Assembly: GCF_001021065.1 (NCBI RefSeq) | Contig: NZ_CP011546.1 | Coordinates: forward strand, 62,001 to 126,000 | Length of the DNA stretch: 64,000 bases | Source: Corynebacterium uterequi | GTDB taxonomy: Bacteria > Actinomycetota > Actinomycetes > Mycobacteriales > Mycobacteriaceae | Direction: 5' to 3' | Shown here: positions 52,144 to 60,598 of the stretch, one piece after another | How the letters are laid out: each line of letters opens with the position of its first letter | Position numbering within the stretch: the stretch's first letter is position 1 | Made by a program: the position numbers and the translations under genes | Notes under the pieces: model-generated | The model's input: the letters and a program-made list of their open reading frames with translations, nothing else | Database searches by the model: none | What the model was told of the DNA's origin: nothing

Positions 52144-53727
52144 ATGAGTACCCCAGTGTCCGCTACCAACTTCATCACCGAGGAATACGAAGAGGACAAC
52201 CTCGACCGCGCCACATGGCATAGGCAAGCGGTTGGCCTCGTCGGTGGCACCATCGTTGCCGCCCTCGCTTACTTCTTCTTCCCCGATAACGCCGCGGACC
52301 TCGTTACCCAATCTGCGGGTGCCGACCCCGAAGTTACCTACTCGCAGCACGCCCTGCGCGTCACCGCCGCCGCGACCCTACTCATGGCCGCCTGGTGGAT
52401 GACCGAGGCCATCCCCCTAGCCGCCACCGCCCTCGTGCCCCTGGCCATCTTCCCGATCATGCAGGTCGCCTCCTTCGGCGAGGTCAGCGCCCCGTACGCA
52501 TCTTCGACGATCTTCCTCTTCCTGGGCGGCTTCCTCCTGGCTCTGGGCTTACAGAAGTGGAACATCCACCGACGAATGGCACTCGCCGTCGTGCTCTTAG
52601 TCGGCACCAGCCCCAAGCGGCTCATCCTTGGCTTCATGCTCGCCACCGGCTTCCTCTCCATGTGGGTGTCCAACACCGCGACCGCCGTCGTCATGCTGCC
52701 GATCGGCACCTCCGTGCTCACCCTGACCGCCGAATCCGTCGGAGGATGGCGCAAGCAGAAGAACTTCGCCACCGCGCTCATGCTCGCCATCGCCTACTCG
52801 GCGTCGACCGGCTCCCTGGGCACGATCATCGGCACCCCGCCGAACACCCTGCTCGTCGCCTACCTCAAGGAAGCCCACGATCTCCAGGTTGGTTTCGGCC
52901 AGTGGATGCTGCTCGGCGTGCCCATCGCCCTGACGCTCACCCTCGCCGCCTGGGGCATCCTCATCACCGTGTTCAAACCCGAGATGAAGGACATCCCCGG
53001 CGGCCGGGCCCTCATCCGCGAGGAGATCGCCAAGCTCGGCGCCTGGACCCCGGCCCAGATCATCGTCACCGCAATCTTCGCCCTTGCCGCCCTCGCCTGG
53101 GTATTCGTTCCGCTGGCCATCGATTATTTCGGGCTTGAGTTTGAGTACCACGACGCCGTCGTTGGCATCGTCGCCGGCCTGCTCATGTTCGCTATCCCCG
53201 CCAATCCCTCCAGCGGTATCCGCATCCTCGACTGGGAAACCGCCAACGAGCTGCCCTGGGACGTTCTGCTGCTCTTCGGCGGTGGCCTGTCCCTGTCCGC
53301 GATGTTCTCCACCTCCGGGCTGTCGCTGTGGGTCGGCGAGATCTCCAAGGGCCTCGGTGGCCTGCCGGTGCTCATGCTGATCTTCGTGGTCACTATCCTC
53401 ATCCTCGTTCTCACCGAGTTCACCTCGAACACGGCCACCGCCGCCACCTTCCTGCCCATCATGGGCGGCGTCGCCACCGGCATCGGCCTTACCGCCGGCG
53501 GAAACGAACAGAACGTGCTCCTGCTGACCATCCCCGTCGCCCTCGCCGCCACCTGTGCCTTCATGATGCCCGTCGCCACCCCGCCGAACGCCATCGCCTA
53601 CGGCTCCGGCTACGTCAAGATCGGTGACATGATTAAGGGCGGCGCCTTCCTCAACATCGTCGCCATCTTCCTCATCACCGCCGCCGTCTACCTCGTCGCG
53701 ATCCCGGTATTCGGTATCGTCCTCTAG
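52144..53727 (+). CDS. DASS (SLC13) family anion symporter
   Basis: A 527-residue membrane protein with 11-12 segments of the divalent-anion:Na+ symporter family, which takes up C4-dicarboxylates, citrate or sulfate. Both helical-hairpin SNT motifs are intact: SNTATAVVMLPIG near residue 175 and SNTATAATFLPIMGG near 425, each supplying a sodium site. The N-terminal ~30 residues are cytoplasmic and acidic. ATG 52144 is used; a longer frame runs back into the tRNA and is rejected. Together with the next gene it lies between two identical tRNA-Arg genes. Confidence 0.9.
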   Translation: MSTPVSATNFITEEYEEDNLDRATWHRQAVGLVGGTIVAALAYFFFPDNAADLVTQSAGADPEVTYSQHALRVTAAATLLMAAWWMTEAIPLAATALVPLAIFPIMQVASFGEVSAPYASSTIFLFLGGFLLALGLQKWNIHRRMALAVVLLVGTSPKRLILGFMLATGFLSMWVSNTATAVVMLPIGTSVLTLTAESVGGWRKQKNFATALMLAIAYSASTGSLGTIIGTPPNTLLVAYLKEAHDLQVGFGQWMLLGVPIALTLTLAAWGILITVFKPEMKDIPGGRALIREEIAKLGAWTPAQIIVTAIFALAALAWVFVPLAIDYFGLEFEYHDAVVGIVAGLLMFAIPANPSSGIRILDWETANELPWDVLLLFGGGLSLSAMFSTSGLSLWVGEISKGLGGLPVLMLIFVVTILILVLTEFTSNTATAATFLPIMGGVATGIGLTAGGNEQNVLLLTIPVALAATCAFMMPVATPPNAIAYGSGYVKIGDMIKGGAFLNIVAIFLITAAVYLVAIPVFGIVL

Positions 53728-53736
53728 CCTGGAGGC

Positions 53737-54462
53737 ATGAAGCAGCACGCCGAACCGGTCTGGATTGACCTCGCCACCGACGACCCCGACGCCACCGCCG
53801 CCTTCTACGGTGGCGTCTTCGCTTGGACCATCGAGGAGCGTGACGGTTACCACCTCGCCTCCGTCGACGGCCTCCCGGTCGCCAGCATCCTCGATACCCG
53901 CGAAGACGGCACCGGCGAACCCCTGGCCGACACGGCGTGGGCCGTGGCCCTCAAGGTTGACAACATCGACGCCACGGCCCGACGCGTCACCGACGCCGGC
54001 GGCTCGGTGGAGTTCGAACCCATGGACATCCCCGGGTTGGGGCGGATGCTGCACTGCGTGGACACCTCCGGCGCCTACGTCGTTTTCTGGGAGGACACCG
54101 GCTTCTCTGGACTGCCGGAGGAGCCCATCGCGGGAGCACCGGCCTGGTTCGAGCTCCTCGCACGGGACTACCCGGCCGCCCGTGCGTTTTACGAGGCGGT
54201 GCTCGGGGTCACACTCGACGAGGAGACACCGGGTTACGCCCGCACCTCGGGTTTCGGGATTCGCAACGCCGGCCACCTACCTATCGACGAAGGTAGCGAC
54301 TGGCGCTTCTATCTCGCCGTCGAGGACTGTGCTGCGGCCTGCGAACAAATCGTGGCGGCCGGCGGTCAGGTGCTCGACGGGCCGACGCTCTCCCCGCTGG
54401 GCAGCGTCGCCAGCATCGCGGATAACCGCGGCGCACTCCTGGGATTGCTGCAGCGCGAGTGA
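53737..54462 (+). CDS. VOC (glyoxalase-fold) family protein, two domains
   Basis: A 241-residue protein of two VOC units (about 8-120 and 128-240), starting WIDLATDDPDATAAFYGGVFAW and WFELLARDYPAARAFYEAVLG. Same architecture as the 21.2 kb protein but clearly diverged. Ten bp after the DASS gene, so probably co-transcribed. Ligand or reaction unknown. Confidence 0.85.
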   Translation: MKQHAEPVWIDLATDDPDATAAFYGGVFAWTIEERDGYHLASVDGLPVASILDTREDGTGEPLADTAWAVALKVDNIDATARRVTDAGGSVEFEPMDIPGLGRMLHCVDTSGAYVVFWEDTGFSGLPEEPIAGAPAWFELLARDYPAARAFYEAVLGVTLDEETPGYARTSGFGIRNAGHLPIDEGSDWRFYLAVEDCAAACEQIVAAGGQVLDGPTLSPLGSVASIADNRGALLGLLQRE

Positions 54463-54557
54463 GTTCTTAAACCCCCTCTGAGCTAGGGTTTTGCTTACTT
54501 TGGTGGAGCCGGTGTAGAGTACCTTTTCGTTGCCAACGCGTACACGATGTTGGGACT

Positions 54558-54630
54558 GCGCCCGTAGCTCAACGGATAGAGCATCTGACTACGGATCAGA
54601 AGGTTGGGGGTTCGAATCCCTCCGGGCGCA
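54558..54630 (+). tRNA. tRNA-Arg (anticodon ACG), copy 2
   Basis: Base-for-base the same 73-nt tRNA as at 51885-51957. Discriminator A at 54630 is followed by CAG, so CCA is not encoded in this copy. Upstream flanks of the two copies do not resemble each other. Confidence 0.97.
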
Positions 54631-54637
54631 CAGTAGG

Positions 54638-54671
54638 AAGTGGCTCTACCTGTGAAGGTGGGGCCACTTTT
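54638..54671 (+). terminator. terminator after tRNA-Arg copy 2
   Basis: A 13-bp stem with G-U pairs (AAGTGGCTCTACC, 54638-54650, with GGTGGGGCCACTT, 54657-54669), loop TGTGAA, ending in TTTT. Confidence 0.75.
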
Positions 54672-54695
54672 GGTATGTCCGCGCCCGGTAGTGGC

Positions 54696-55127
54696 TTACT
54701 GCCGGCTGACCGACTCTGCCGCCGGAGCGGAGGCGTCCGCCGCCGTGTCGACCGTGGTTCCCACCGCAAAAAGAACCAGGGCGATGAGTGCGACGAGCGG
54801 CCATCTCCGCTGCCGTGGCCGGGGAGGGGTGGCTTCTCCCACCAGCCTGAGGTCTTCCTCCGTCAGGAACTGGTGGAACTTCACCGATTCCGCGAAGGTC
54901 GCCCTGGCTTTCCGGTCCTGGTGCTCGCACCACAGCCACCACAGCCCCGGAAGTAGCATCGCCGCTACCTCCAGACCCAGGCCGACCCACGAGCTCGGGT
55001 ATGGCGGCTGAAAGCTCCCGATGAGGGCTAGCGTTGCGAACGTGATCGAGATCCATACGAGCAGTTTCTTCCACAGTGGGGCGGAGCCCTTGACCCACGC
55101 CTCATCATAGGTGTTGGTGCTTGTCAT
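54696..55127 (-). CDS. uncharacterised membrane protein
   Basis: A 143-residue protein with two membrane segments near the N-terminus (LLVWISITFATLALIGSF, ~22-40, and VGLGLEVAAMLLPGLWWLW, ~48-66), a charged middle part and a third segment at ~110-127 (PLVALIALVLFAVGTTV). No family recognised. It lies alone between tRNA-Arg copy 2 and the sugar operon, in a stretch typical of insertion-prone DNA. Confidence 0.65.
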   Translation of the reverse strand: MTSTNTYDEAWVKGSAPLWKKLLVWISITFATLALIGSFQPPYPSSWVGLGLEVAAMLLPGLWWLWCEHQDRKARATFAESVKFHQFLTEEDLRLVGEATPPRPRQRRWPLVALIALVLFAVGTTVDTAADASAPAAESVSRQ

Positions 55128-55261
55128 GCAGCTGATTCTATCGGCTGGCGTCTACACCACAGTGACCACCATTCGAACATCAGTTTCCCACACTCCTAGG
55201 GGAGGAAATATGGCAACTAGTGGCAATCTCCTACCCGATACCCCCGCCTTTTGGTTAGGCT

Positions 55262-55272
55262 GATTGGTAATC
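55262..55272 (+). promoter_or_regulatory. candidate operator upstream of the sugar operon
   Basis: GATTGGTAATC is an interrupted palindrome (GATT-GGT-AATC) ending 76 bp before the ATG at 55349, with a possible -10 (TAAATAAC) right behind it. The core ATTGGTAATC recurs at 62108-62117, 75 bp before the transporter start. Confidence 0.5.
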
Positions 55273-55348
55273 TTAAATAACGTTGCCGGTGTCTCAGAAA
55301 AGGACGCCGCCGGTTGCCTGACCCCTCCCGCAGAAAGGACACCGCTGT

Positions 55349-56191
55349 ATGTGGACCATCACTGGATTCGCTGATGAAATTGCCAATGACCTCGATGAAC
55401 AGATCTCCCTGCTCAACCAGTTGGGTATCAAGTTCGTAGAGTTCCGCAGCGCCTGGGGCACCAAGGTTTTGGATCTCAGCGACGAGCAGCTCCGCGAAGC
55501 CAAGGCCAAGCTCGACGCAGCCGGCATCAAGCTTTCCTCCGTCGGCAGTGACCTCGGCAAGATCTCGATCACCGACCCGTTCGAGGACCACCTTGAGCGC
55601 GCCCGCCACGGCGTCGAGGTCGCCAAGTTCTTCGGTGCTCCCTATATCCGGATGTTCTCCTTCTTCATCCCCGAAGGCGAGGATGCCGACAACTACCGCG
55701 ACGAGGTCCTCTCGCGCACCCGCGCCATGGTCGAGCTCGCCGAAGCCGGCGGGATCACCCTCCTGCACGAAAATGAGAAAGACATCTACGGAGATATCCC
55801 GCGCCGCGTTGTCGACCTCATTACCAGCATCGATTCCCCGAACTACCGCGCCATCTTTGACCCGGCCAACTACGTCCAGTGCGGATACCAGCCCGCCGAC
55901 GAGGCCTACCCGGAAGTCAAGGACTTCATCGACTACATTCACGTCAAGGACGCAACCACCCCCACCGAGGAGGAGCCGCTGGGCATCATCACCCCGGCGG
56001 GCGAAGGCGATGGCCAGTTTGTCGACCTCTTTACCAAGTTCAAGGCCGACGGCTACGAGGGCTTCGTCTCCCTGGAGCCGCACCTGGGTGACTTCGACGA
56101 GTTCGGCGGCCTGTGCGGCCCCGACCTGTGGACCAAGGCTTACAACGGCCTCGTGACGGTCCTCAACAAGGCGGGTGTGGAGTACAAGTAA
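55349..56191 (+). CDS. sugar isomerase/epimerase-like TIM-barrel protein (operon gene 1)
   Basis: A 280-residue xylose-isomerase-like TIM barrel. Candidate metal ligands appear in barrel order: Glu in LLHENEKDIYGD (~145), Asp in AIFDPANYVQCG (~178), His in YIHVKDA (~207) and Glu in SLEPH (~247). Such proteins isomerise or epimerise keto sugars or catalyse elimination/hydration on 3-keto sugars. AGAAAGGA lies about 10 bases before the ATG. First gene of a coupled four-gene operon; its stop overlaps the next ATG by one base (TAATG). Confidence 0.85.
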   Translation: MWTITGFADEIANDLDEQISLLNQLGIKFVEFRSAWGTKVLDLSDEQLREAKAKLDAAGIKLSSVGSDLGKISITDPFEDHLERARHGVEVAKFFGAPYIRMFSFFIPEGEDADNYRDEVLSRTRAMVELAEAGGITLLHENEKDIYGDIPRRVVDLITSIDSPNYRAIFDPANYVQCGYQPADEAYPEVKDFIDYIHVKDATTPTEEEPLGIITPAGEGDGQFVDLFTKFKADGYEGFVSLEPHLGDFDEFGGLCGPDLWTKAYNGLVTVLNKAGVEYK

Positions 56192-57177
56192 TGACCACCG
56201 CAGCACTCATCGGGTGTGGCGACGTCTCCACCGTTCACTTCGAGGCGCTCCGGGAGATCGACGACATCGAACTCATCGGTGTCTACGACCGCGACCCCGA
56301 CGCCGCCATCCGCGCCGCCCGCACCTACGGCGGCAGGGTCTACAACTCCTCCGACGCGGTGTTAGCCGCCCAGCCAGACGTCCTCCACATCACCACCCCT
56401 CACGACCAGCACACCCACCTGGTCCTGAAGGCCATCGAAGCAGGGGTTCACGTTCTGCAGGAAAAACCCCTCGCCCATTCCATCGCCGAGGGCCAGAAAA
56501 TCGTCGACGCCGCCGCCGACGCCAGCGTCAAGGTAGGCGTTTGCTTCCAGAACCGGTACAACGTTTCCTCCCAGCAGCTACGACGCCTGCTCGACGACGG
56601 CAGCCTCGGAAACATCTACGGCTCCTACTCCTCCGTGGTCTGGACCCGCAACGACGGCTATTACAGCGACAAGCCCTGGCGGGGGCAGAAGGAACGCTCC
56701 GGTGGCGGCCTCCTCATGAACCAAGCCATCCATACCCTGGACCTCGTCCAATGGTTCCTGGGCGAAGTGGTGGACGTCAGCGGCAAGGTCTCCACGGATA
56801 AGTACGGCGAGATCATCGACGTGGAAGACACCGCCCACGCCTACCTCACCCACGACACCGGCCTTCACACCTCGTTCTACGGCACTCTCACCGCCCCCCG
56901 GCATCGCCCCGTTGAGCTCGAGCTTGACTGCGAGAATGCCTACGTCATCCTCCGGGACGGCCTTGAAGTCCAATGGAACGACGGCACCGTAGACCGGTAC
57001 GAGGAACGGCGCGCCCCCAGCGGCGGGCGGTCCTACTGGGGAGTCAGCCACGAGTTACTCATCAGGGACTTCTACAGCAAACTCGACGATGACGAACCCT
57101 TCTGGATCTCGCCAGAAGAAGCCCTCAAGTCCTTGAGCATCGCCCAGGCAATCTACGCATCATCCAACAGCAACTAG
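56191..57177 (+). CDS. Gfo/Idh/MocA-family oxidoreductase (operon gene 2)
   Basis: A 328-residue NAD(P)-dependent sugar oxidoreductase. Rossmann motif LIGCGDVS at the N-terminus, the EKP nicotinamide-site motif in LQEKPLAHS near residue 95, and the catalytic His in MNQAIHTLDLVQWF near 183. ATG 56191 overlaps the previous stop by one base; a longer frame back into gene 1 is rejected. Substrate unknown; context suggests oxidation at, or reduction of, a sugar C3 position. Confidence 0.87.
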   Translation: MTTAALIGCGDVSTVHFEALREIDDIELIGVYDRDPDAAIRAARTYGGRVYNSSDAVLAAQPDVLHITTPHDQHTHLVLKAIEAGVHVLQEKPLAHSIAEGQKIVDAAADASVKVGVCFQNRYNVSSQQLRRLLDDGSLGNIYGSYSSVVWTRNDGYYSDKPWRGQKERSGGGLLMNQAIHTLDLVQWFLGEVVDVSGKVSTDKYGEIIDVEDTAHAYLTHDTGLHTSFYGTLTAPRHRPVELELDCENAYVILRDGLEVQWNDGTVDRYEERRAPSGGRSYWGVSHELLIRDFYSKLDDDEPFWISPEEALKSLSIAQAIYASSNSN

Positions 57178-57197
57178 AACCCTAAGGAGTTCACACA

Positions 57198-58361
57198 GTG
57201 TCTAAGAAAATCCGGCTAGGAATCATCGGCCTCGGCGCTGAGGGCGGCATGTACGCCACCTTCCTCAACGAGGGGCGCATCGAGAACATGGAAATCGGCG
57301 CGATTTGCGACATCCTGCCCGAGAAGAAGGCCGATGCCGACAAGTACGGTGTGCCGTTCTACGAGGACTACAAGGAGATGGTGACCTCGGGCGACGTCGA
57401 CGCCGTCGTTACCACCGTCCCCCACTACCTCCACCCGGAGATGGGCATCTTCGCCCTCGAGCACGGCATCCACGCCCTGGTCGAGAAGCCGGTCGGCGTC
57501 TACACCAAGCAGGCCCGTGAACTCATCGACTTCGCCGCCACCAAGCCGGAACTGAAGTTCGGTGTGTTCTTCAACCAGCGCACCAACCCCCTGTACAAGG
57601 ACCTCAAGGAACTGCTGGCCTCCGGAGAGCTCGGCCAGCTGCGCCACACCTCCTGGATCATCACCACCTGGTGGCGTCCCCAGGGCTACTACAACCAGTC
57701 CGATTGGCGCGCCACCTGGGGCGGCGAGGGCGGCGGCGTCCTCGTTAACCAGGCACCGCACCAGCTCGACCTGTGGCAGTGGATCTGCGGCGCCCCGAAG
57801 TCCGTCTTCGCCAAGGCCCAGTACGGCTTCCGCCGTGACATCGCTGTCGAAGACGAGGTCAACGCCCTCGTCGAGTTCGACAACGGCGCTACCGGCACGT
57901 TCATCACCTGCACCCACGACATGGTGGGCACCGACCGACTTGAGATCCTGTGCGACAAGGGCAAGGTTGTGGTCGACAACTCCAACACCGTCACCGTGAC
58001 CCGCCTCAAGGAGAACGAGGAAGTGCTCTCTCGCGGCATGGACATGGAGGCCGTCCGCAAGCTCTTTACCGGCCAGATGGACATGAACGAATACATGACC
58101 GTCGAAACCAAGACCTACGAATCGGTCTGGGGTGGCCAGCACTGCGAGGTTATGCGTAACTTCGCGGCGGCCATCAACGGTGAAGAGGAACTGCTCGCCC
58201 CGGGCGGCGACGGCATCTTCGGCGTCCGTCTTGCCAACGGCATCCACCTGTCCTCCTGGACCGGCAAGGACGTTGACCTCGAGAACTTCGACGAGGAGAC
58301 CTACCTCGCTGAACTCAACAAGCGCATTCGCGAAGAAGGTAAGTGGGAGGAGCGTAACTAA
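57198..58361 (+). CDS. Gfo/Idh/MocA-family oxidoreductase (operon gene 3)
   Basis: A 387-residue dehydrogenase of the same superfamily but a different branch from gene 2. LGIIGLGAEGGMYATF at the N-terminus, VEKPVGVYT near residue 97, and NQAPHQLDLWQWICG with the catalytic His near 190; TWWRPQGYYNQSDWRATWGGEGGG is a further conserved block. AAGGAG lies about eight bases before the GTG-like start at 57198. The stop overlaps the ATG of gene 4. The second dehydrogenase in one operon fits a pathway that oxidises a sugar and later reduces it again. Confidence 0.87.
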   Translation: MSKKIRLGIIGLGAEGGMYATFLNEGRIENMEIGAICDILPEKKADADKYGVPFYEDYKEMVTSGDVDAVVTTVPHYLHPEMGIFALEHGIHALVEKPVGVYTKQARELIDFAATKPELKFGVFFNQRTNPLYKDLKELLASGELGQLRHTSWIITTWWRPQGYYNQSDWRATWGGEGGGVLVNQAPHQLDLWQWICGAPKSVFAKAQYGFRRDIAVEDEVNALVEFDNGATGTFITCTHDMVGTDRLEILCDKGKVVVDNSNTVTVTRLKENEEVLSRGMDMEAVRKLFTGQMDMNEYMTVETKTYESVWGGQHCEVMRNFAAAINGEEELLAPGGDGIFGVRLANGIHLSSWTGKDVDLENFDEETYLAELNKRIREEGKWEERN

Positions 58362-59212
58362 TGGCTGACATTGGCGTCCAAATGATGATGCTCAAGGACC
58401 AGGTGGCCGAACTTGGCATGTACCCGGTGCTTGAGAAGCTCAAGGAGCTCAACATCGCGTCCGTGGAGGTGTCTCAGATCCCCATGGATGAGGAAAACAC
58501 CGCAGCCCTGGAGCGAGGCATCAAGGAGTTGGGTATCGCCGTCGGCGCGCTGTCGGTGGCCCTCAAGCCTGGCCCCACCGCCACCGGTGACAACCTCGAA
58601 GAGCACTACGACAAGATCGTGGCAGACTGTCAGCGCCTGGGCGTGAAGTTCCTGCGCATCGGCATGATGCCCTTCGACGCCATGGTGTCTCGTGAAGCCA
58701 CCGAGGCATGGGCGGCAGAGGTCGCCCCGTGGGCGGACAAGCTCGCCGCCGATGGCATCATCCTGTGCTACCACAATCACCACGTGGACCTGCATAAGTT
58801 TGCCAATGGTGAGCGCATCTTCGACGTGGTTCGCCGCGTTGCCCCGAACCTGCACTTCGAGGTAGACCTCCACTGGGTGCAGCGCGGCGGCATGGCCCCG
58901 CTGGACATGCTCGAACAGTACTCGGGCGTGTGCAAGCTCATCCACGTTAAGGACTACCGCGTGACGTCGCTGCCCCAGGAGGCCATCGACCTCATGGTCT
59001 CCGGCAAGGTCATGGAGGGCTACGACAAGTTCGTGAACATCATCGAGTTCGCGGAGGTTGGCCAGGGCAATATGAATTGGCCGGATCTGCTCCCGGCCGC
59101 CCAGGAGGCAGGTGCGGAGTTCTTCTTCATCGAGCAGGACATGACCTATGGGCGTGATCCCTTCGATTGCATCAAGGACTCCCGCGAGTACTTGACGTCG
59201 ATCGGCTGGTAG
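58361..59212 (+). CDS. sugar isomerase/epimerase-like TIM-barrel protein (operon gene 4)
   Basis: A 283-residue TIM barrel distinct from gene 1. Candidate metal residues are in CYHNHHVD (~142), FEVDLHWVQRGG (Asp ~170), IHVKDYR (His ~197) and FFIEQDMTYG (Glu ~258). Start ATG overlaps the preceding stop by one base. A strong terminator follows 24 bp after the stop, which closes the operon. Having two diverged TIM barrels beside two dehydrogenases is the reason for proposing an elimination/hydration route. Confidence 0.86.
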   Translation: MADIGVQMMMLKDQVAELGMYPVLEKLKELNIASVEVSQIPMDEENTAALERGIKELGIAVGALSVALKPGPTATGDNLEEHYDKIVADCQRLGVKFLRIGMMPFDAMVSREATEAWAAEVAPWADKLAADGIILCYHNHHVDLHKFANGERIFDVVRRVAPNLHFEVDLHWVQRGGMAPLDMLEQYSGVCKLIHVKDYRVTSLPQEAIDLMVSGKVMEGYDKFVNIIEFAEVGQGNMNWPDLLPAAQEAGAEFFFIEQDMTYGRDPFDCIKDSREYLTSIGW

Positions 59213-59236
59213 CTACTAGGCTTGACCGGCACGACT

Positions 59237-59268
59237 GCCAGGCCCCTACCTGAGGGGCCTGGCTTTTT
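59237..59268 (+). terminator. rho-independent terminator of the sugar operon
   Basis: Perfect 11-bp stem GCCAGGCCCCT (59237-59247) with AGGGGCCTGGC (59253-59263), loop ACCTG, then TTTTT. Confidence 0.93.
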
Positions 59269-59278
59269 CGTGGGCTTT

Positions 59279-60532
59279 TTAACGTTCGTGCCGTGCTGTT
59301 AGGTCATCGCGGTGCCGCTGAGCGGCTGCTCCTGAGCTGTATCTCGTCATGGGGTGGCGGTTGGGCTCGGGGGTTCGGTTGTGGGGAGAGTCAAACACCA
59401 GGTCGGCACCGCGTCGCTCGATGCGGCCGTTTCGTGGTGGAGCGTTGGGGTCGTCGTCGTTCTGCCCGTTGTGTTTGGCGCACAACATGGCGCAGTTGGC
59501 GGCGTTAGTATCGCCACCCTGGGCCCAGGCGGTGACATGGTGAGGGTGACATTCGGTGGCGGGCCGGTGGCATCCGGGTACGGCGCAGACCATGGTTTCG
59601 GTTTGAGCCATCCGTCGTTGTTTGAGGTTGAAGAACCTATCCGATCGGTAGAGGTTGACCGGTCCGCGTTCAGGGGCATAGAGCATGCTGAGGTGGTAGT
59701 CACTGACGCAGCTGTTGACGACTTCGGCACCAGTCATGGTGGTGCCGTCGGTGAGGCCGAAGATGGTGTCGTCGCCTTCGTGATTAAGTAGGTGTGCCCA
59801 GTCCGGCAAGGAGATGACGACGAGAGGCACGGCTTTCGCGGGGACGGCCCCACCACCGTGGTGAACGGCGTTGACGAGGGCGTCGGCCAGGGCCTGCTCG
59901 CTAGTAAGGGTTGGGTCAGCCTGCTGGAGTTTCTCGGCGTCTGCCCGGAGTACGGCGAGGAGGTCGGCCATGTCTCGTTCGGGCAGGGTGAAGGTGGCGG
60001 TGCGCATGCCGGCGGCGTCGGTGGTTTGGCCGCCGCGAAGGGCGCGTCGCTTGCGGGCCTTGTTTTCGGCGTCTTTGGCTTTCCGGTTTCTTTCCCTGAC
60101 GACGGCGTTGGCTTGGGCGATGATGTCGTCGGTGGTGCCGCGAAGGAGGCACAGTTCTTCGAGGACGTCGAAGCGGGAGCCGTCGTGGAGTTTGCGGGCG
60201 GCTTTGTCAATGCCGATAAGGGCGCCGACGGCGAGTTTCCCGTCGGCTGCGGCGTCCCGCGCCCTGCTTTGTTTGGCGCGGTGCTTGGTTCGTCCCCAGA
60301 AGGTCTCGGCGGCCTGAGAAAGGAGAAATACCTGGCTGCGGGTAAAGCCTAGGTCGGTGAGGGACGCGCGGGACAATGGTCGCAGCACCTCCAGCAGGCC
60401 CATGCCGTGAGTCTGCAAGGTGGCGATCATGTCCAGGAGGTTCATGCCTCGGACTCTAGGGGCCGTCTGCGTTGCGATGGCGGTCGCTGCGAAAAATATC
60501 CCGTTTTCTGTGGATAGTGCGGTGTTGTCCAC
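59279..60532 (-). CDS. HNH endonuclease with DUF222 (13E12-type) domain, second copy
   Basis: A protein of up to 417 residues with an N-terminal DUF222-like helical region and a C-terminal HNH motif (CAVPGCHRPATECHPHHVTAWAQGG, ending MLCAKHN). The basic stretch RERNRKAKDAENKARKRRALRG near 150 is typical. The start is uncertain: GTG 60532, or ATG 60445 (MNLLDMIATL), where the family-like part begins. It lies between the sugar operon and the transporter that seems to belong to it, in opposite orientation to the operon. Function in these families is unproven. Confidence 0.8.
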   Translation of the reverse strand: MDNTALSTENGIFFAATAIATQTAPRVRGMNLLDMIATLQTHGMGLLEVLRPLSRASLTDLGFTRSQVFLLSQAAETFWGRTKHRAKQSRARDAAADGKLAVGALIGIDKAARKLHDGSRFDVLEELCLLRGTTDDIIAQANAVVRERNRKAKDAENKARKRRALRGGQTTDAAGMRTATFTLPERDMADLLAVLRADAEKLQQADPTLTSEQALADALVNAVHHGGGAVPAKAVPLVVISLPDWAHLLNHEGDDTIFGLTDGTTMTGAEVVNSCVSDYHLSMLYAPERGPVNLYRSDRFFNLKQRRMAQTETMVCAVPGCHRPATECHPHHVTAWAQGGDTNAANCAMLCAKHNGQNDDDPNAPPRNGRIERRGADLVFDSPHNRTPEPNRHPMTRYSSGAAAQRHRDDLTARHER

Positions 60533-60598
60533 AGGACGGAGAAGACCCCGCTACCGTCGGCGCGGTGGCGGGGTATGATCTGCGCGGTTACCGTTCAG

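Noticed and set aside
46343-54630. A prophage or integrative element between the tRNA genes
   Set aside because: No integrase, excisionase, phage structural or plasmid genes are present; the YvlD-like protein is in the phage-holin-4 superfamily only by name. The repeats are reported as possible remnants, not as an element.
55173-55187. TCGAACATCAGTTTC as a possible LexA (SOS) box upstream of the 55.1 kb membrane gene
   Set aside because: Only the left half fits the corynebacterial/actinobacterial SOS palindrome; the right half deviates, and the gene is not a known SOS type.
55251-55269. TTTGGTTAGGCT... as a second DtxR box before the sugar operon
   Set aside because: The left half-site matches but the right half does not (about 12 of 19 overall), well below the box at 7843, and iron control of sugar genes is not expected.
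60510-60534. TGTGGATAG and TTGTCCACA, two DnaA-box-like sequences in inverted orientation
   Set aside because: Each has one mismatch, there are only two, no dnaA/dnaN genes or AT-rich unwinding region are near, and they overlap the start region of the HNH gene; not evidence for an origin.
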